Origin: Desulfonema limicola
GTDB lineage: Bacteria > Desulfobacterota > Desulfobacteria > Desulfobacterales > DYRC01
Direction: 5' to 3'
NCBI GenBank assembly: GCA_020718925.1
Contig: DYRC01000044.1
Coordinates: 1 to 6,578, forward strand
Length of the DNA stretch: 6,578 nucleotides
Below, piece after piece: positions 4,905-6,578 of the stretch. Under the pieces are notes generated by a model. The model made no database searches. It had not been told where the DNA came from and was given only the letters and a program-made list of their open reading frames with translations. The first letter of the stretch is position 1, and each line of letters opens with the position of its first letter. A program made the translations under genes and the position numbers.

Positions 4905-5743
4905 TCATCAGCGTTGCGAGCGGAAAAGGCGGAACCGGCAAAACCACCATAGCAATTAATCTGGCGTTATCTATCGGCGATGTCCGGCTTTTAGACTGCG
5001 ACGTCGAGGCGCCGAACGCGCATCTGTTTATCCACCCGGTATTTGAAAAACAACAGATCATCACCGCGCCTGTTCCTCAGATAGATGAAAGCAAATGTAA
5101 TCAGTGCGGTAAATGCGGAGAAATCTGTCAGTTCAAAGCTATTGTGCCATTGGGAAAAACCATCCTGACCTTCCCGGAATTGTGCCATAGCTGCGGCGGG
5201 TGCATGGCAGTCTGTCCTGAAAAAGCGATTACGGAAATTCATCGGGAGCTTGGCGTGATTGAGATCGGACGCCGGGATCAGATTGAATTTATTCACGGAA
5301 AGCTCAGGATAGGCGAAGCCATGTCTCCGCCGCTCATCCGGGCGGTGCGCGCTTATGCAAAGCCGGATAAACTGACCATTATTGACGCGCCTCCGGGAAC
5401 CTCCTGCCCGGTAATTGCAGCAGTCAAAGATACTGATTTTGTTCTGATGGTAACAGAACCGACGCCTTTCGGGCTGCATGATCTCAGATTGGCGGTTGAA
5501 ACCGTGCGGGTTCTTGCTATTCCCTGCGGAATTGTGATTAACCGCGCCGAACCCGGCAACAATCTTATCGGGGACTATGCACGGGAAGAATCTGTTCCGA
5601 TACTGGCAGAAATTCCCTTTGACCGCCGGATTGCCGAAGCTTACTCACGGGGTGTGCCGCTGACAGAAGCTTTGCCGGAATATACGGAAACATTCAGACA
5701 TTTATATCGGCAAATCTGCTGGGCGCAGGAGGTTGGTGTATGA
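4901..5743 (+). CDS. MinD-superfamily ATPase with inserted two-cluster ferredoxin domain (first copy)
   Basis: A 280-residue P-loop ATPase of the MinD/Mrp superfamily carrying an inserted bacterial-type ferredoxin. It opens MIISVASGKGGTGKTT with a deviant Walker A (GKGGTGKTT, 8-16). It continues with LLDCDVEAPN (30-39), two 4Fe-4S motifs (CNQCGKCGEIC at 66-76, CHSCGGCMAVCP at 95-106) and Walker B IIDAPPGTSCPV (160-171). It is homologous to one of the paired MinD-like ATPases of the Desulfovibrio ORP complex. Start: ATG 4901 overlaps the scaffold stop as ATGA and has AAGGA at 4889-4893; ATG 4871 is an in-frame alternative that adds ten residues. It overlaps the next gene by 4 bp. The conserved Cys169 beside Walker B also occurs in its paralogue and may matter for the family. 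No membrane-targeting helix like that of true MinD is evident. Confidence 0.92.
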   Translation: MIISVASGKGGTGKTTIAINLALSIGDVRLLDCDVEAPNAHLFIHPVFEKQQIITAPVPQIDESKCNQCGKCGEICQFKAIVPLGKTILTFPELCHSCGGCMAVCPEKAITEIHRELGVIEIGRRDQIEFIHGKLRIGEAMSPPLIRAVRAYAKPDKLTIIDAPPGTSCPVIAAVKDTDFVLMVTEPTPFGLHDLRLAVETVRVLAIPCGIVINRAEPGNNLIGDYAREESVPILAEIPFDRRIAEAYSRGVPLTEALPEYTETFRHLYRQICWAQEVGV

Positions 5744-6578
5744 AAGAACTTGTCATTATCAGCGGAAAAGGCGGCACCGGCAAAACCAGCCTGACTGCCG
5801 CGTTTGCGTCATTGGCGCAAAAGTGTGTGTTATGCGATGCAGATGTGGATGCGTCTGACCTGCACCTGATTTTAACGCCGGATATCCGCGAGCGGCATGA
5901 ATACAAAGGCAGTTATACGGCACATATCCGATTATCGGAATGTACGCAATGTGGTCTATGCCGCGAGTTGTGCCGGTGGAATGCGATTTCAGAATCATTC
6001 GAGGTGGATCATATTGCCTGCGAAGGCTGCGGCGTGTGCCGATATTTCTGCCCGGAAAAAGCGATTGAGTTTACAGAAGATGTGAGCGGAGAATGGTATG
6101 TTTCCGATACCCGGCTGGGAACAATGGTTCATGCCCGGCTCGGCATTGCTCAGGAAAATTCCGGCAAAATGGTAACGATGGTCAGAAAACGCGCCAGACA
6201 GATTGCCGAAGAAAAAAATCTTGATCTGATTCTGACTGACGGACCTCCGGGAATCGGCTGTCCGGTAATTGCGTCTGTCGGCGGAGCGGACGGCGTTCTG
6301 ATTGTAACAGAGCCGACAGTTTCCGGCAGACACGACATGGAGCGCGTTGTATCATTGGCAGAACACTTCAAGGTTCCGGTCATGGTCTGCATCAACAAAT
6401 TTGATCTCAATCCTGAAAAAACCAATGAAATCCAAGCATATAGCAAAGAAAAAGGCATCGTCTGCGTGGGAAAAATCCCTTTTGATCCGATATTCAGCCG
6501 CGCCATCACAAATGCTATGACAATTTTTGAATGCGATGGCAGTTCATCAGTTGCGGCGGCTATCCGTGATGTGTGGGC
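5740..6578 (+). CDS. MinD-superfamily ATPase with inserted two-cluster ferredoxin domain (second copy), cut at window end
   Basis: This is a paralogue of the preceding gene. The frame is open to the window edge with no stop: 279 complete codons are visible and only the end is missing, judging by the usual family length. It begins MKELVIISGKGGTGKTS with a deviant Walker A (9-17), then CDADVDASDLHL (32-43), 4Fe-4S motifs CTQCGLCRELC (68-78) and CEGCGVCRYFCP (94-105), and a Walker B region with TDGPPGIGCPV. The first cluster motif ends CRW where CP is usual, but all four Cys remain. ATG 5740 overlaps the previous stop as ATGA and has a perfect AGGAGG at 5727-5732. Tandem pairs of these ATPases are typical and probably form a heterodimer or work in turn; that is inferred from known ORP clusters. 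Confidence 0.92.
   Translation, partial: MKELVIISGKGGTGKTSLTAAFASLAQKCVLCDADVDASDLHLILTPDIRERHEYKGSYTAHIRLSECTQCGLCRELCRWNAISESFEVDHIACEGCGVCRYFCPEKAIEFTEDVSGEWYVSDTRLGTMVHARLGIAQENSGKMVTMVRKRARQIAEEKNLDLILTDGPPGIGCPVIASVGGADGVLIVTEPTVSGRHDMERVVSLAEHFKVPVMVCINKFDLNPEKTNEIQAYSKEKGIVCVGKIPFDPIFSRAITNAMTIFECDGSSSVAAAIRDVW

Noticed and set aside
756..6509. Many minus-strand open frames of 60-160 residues
   Set aside because: All lie opposite well supported plus-strand genes, show no family motifs and lack ribosome sites; they mirror the codon use of the real genes.
4901..6578. MinD cell-division proteins
   Set aside because: Both proteins have inserted two-cluster ferredoxin domains and there is no MinC or MinE gene nearby. 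They are ferredoxin-MinD ATPases of the ORP/Mrp type.

Overview
The window suggests an anaerobic, sulfate-reducer-like bacterium, most plausibly a member of Desulfobacterota (Desulfobacterales). This is inferred from gene content: a DUF134 regulator, DUF5320, ORP/NifX-type domains, an Mrp ATPase fused to an ORP domain, and a tandem pair of ferredoxin-containing MinD-like ATPases. Together these resemble the orange-protein (ORP) gene neighbourhood known from Desulfovibrio. Base composition looks moderate and even. There are no tRNA or rRNA genes, CRISPR arrays or complete insertion sequences. The species cannot be named from this sequence.

Layout. Positions 1-169 are non-coding. They hold a GC-rich perfect hairpin that looks like a dispersed intergenic repeat (20-46), a set of near-identical direct repeats (72-106), and a strong sigma70-type promoter (TTGACA, 17 bp, TATTAT at 112-140). 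A perfect 7-bp inverted repeat (117-133) fills the promoter spacer. From 170 to the right edge there are eleven co-oriented plus-strand genes with short gaps or overlaps, so they look like one operon: (1) DUF134 regulator fused to a NifX/ORP domain with a Gly/Arg tail, 170-934; (2) a 55-residue Gly/Lys/Gln-rich protein, 953-1120; (3) a DUF5320-type small protein, 1171-1419; then an intercistronic hairpin at 1426-1460; (4) MrpORP-type ATPase, 1505-2674; (5) metallo-beta-lactamase-fold protein, 2690-3523; (6) CGGC-domain protein, 3544-3909; (7) FmdB-type zinc ribbon, 3921-4169; (8) unrecognised 104-residue protein, 4169-4483; (9) IscU/NifU-N-like scaffold, 4464-4904; (10) MinD-like ATPase with two 4Fe-4S motifs, 4901-5743; (11) its paralogue, starting at 5740 and cut by the window end. 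Genes 7-11 overlap one another in a chain, which suggests translational coupling.

How the genes may work together (inference). P-loop ATPases of the Mrp/NBP35 and MinD-ferredoxin types, an IscU-like scaffold and two ORP/NifX domains all point to assembly or carriage of a metal-sulfur cofactor, not to nitrogenase or to ordinary cell division. In Desulfovibrio, ORP binds a Mo-Cu-sulfide cluster and forms a complex with MrpORP and two MinD-like ATPases. This window has the ATPases and both domain fusions but no separate ORP gene. Each fused ORP/NifX domain, however, begins with a Met preceded by a Shine-Dalgarno-like sequence. Cys/Gly/His-rich tails recur on several neighbouring proteins. The DUF134 fusion is a good candidate for a cofactor-sensing autoregulator acting at the palindrome in its own promoter.
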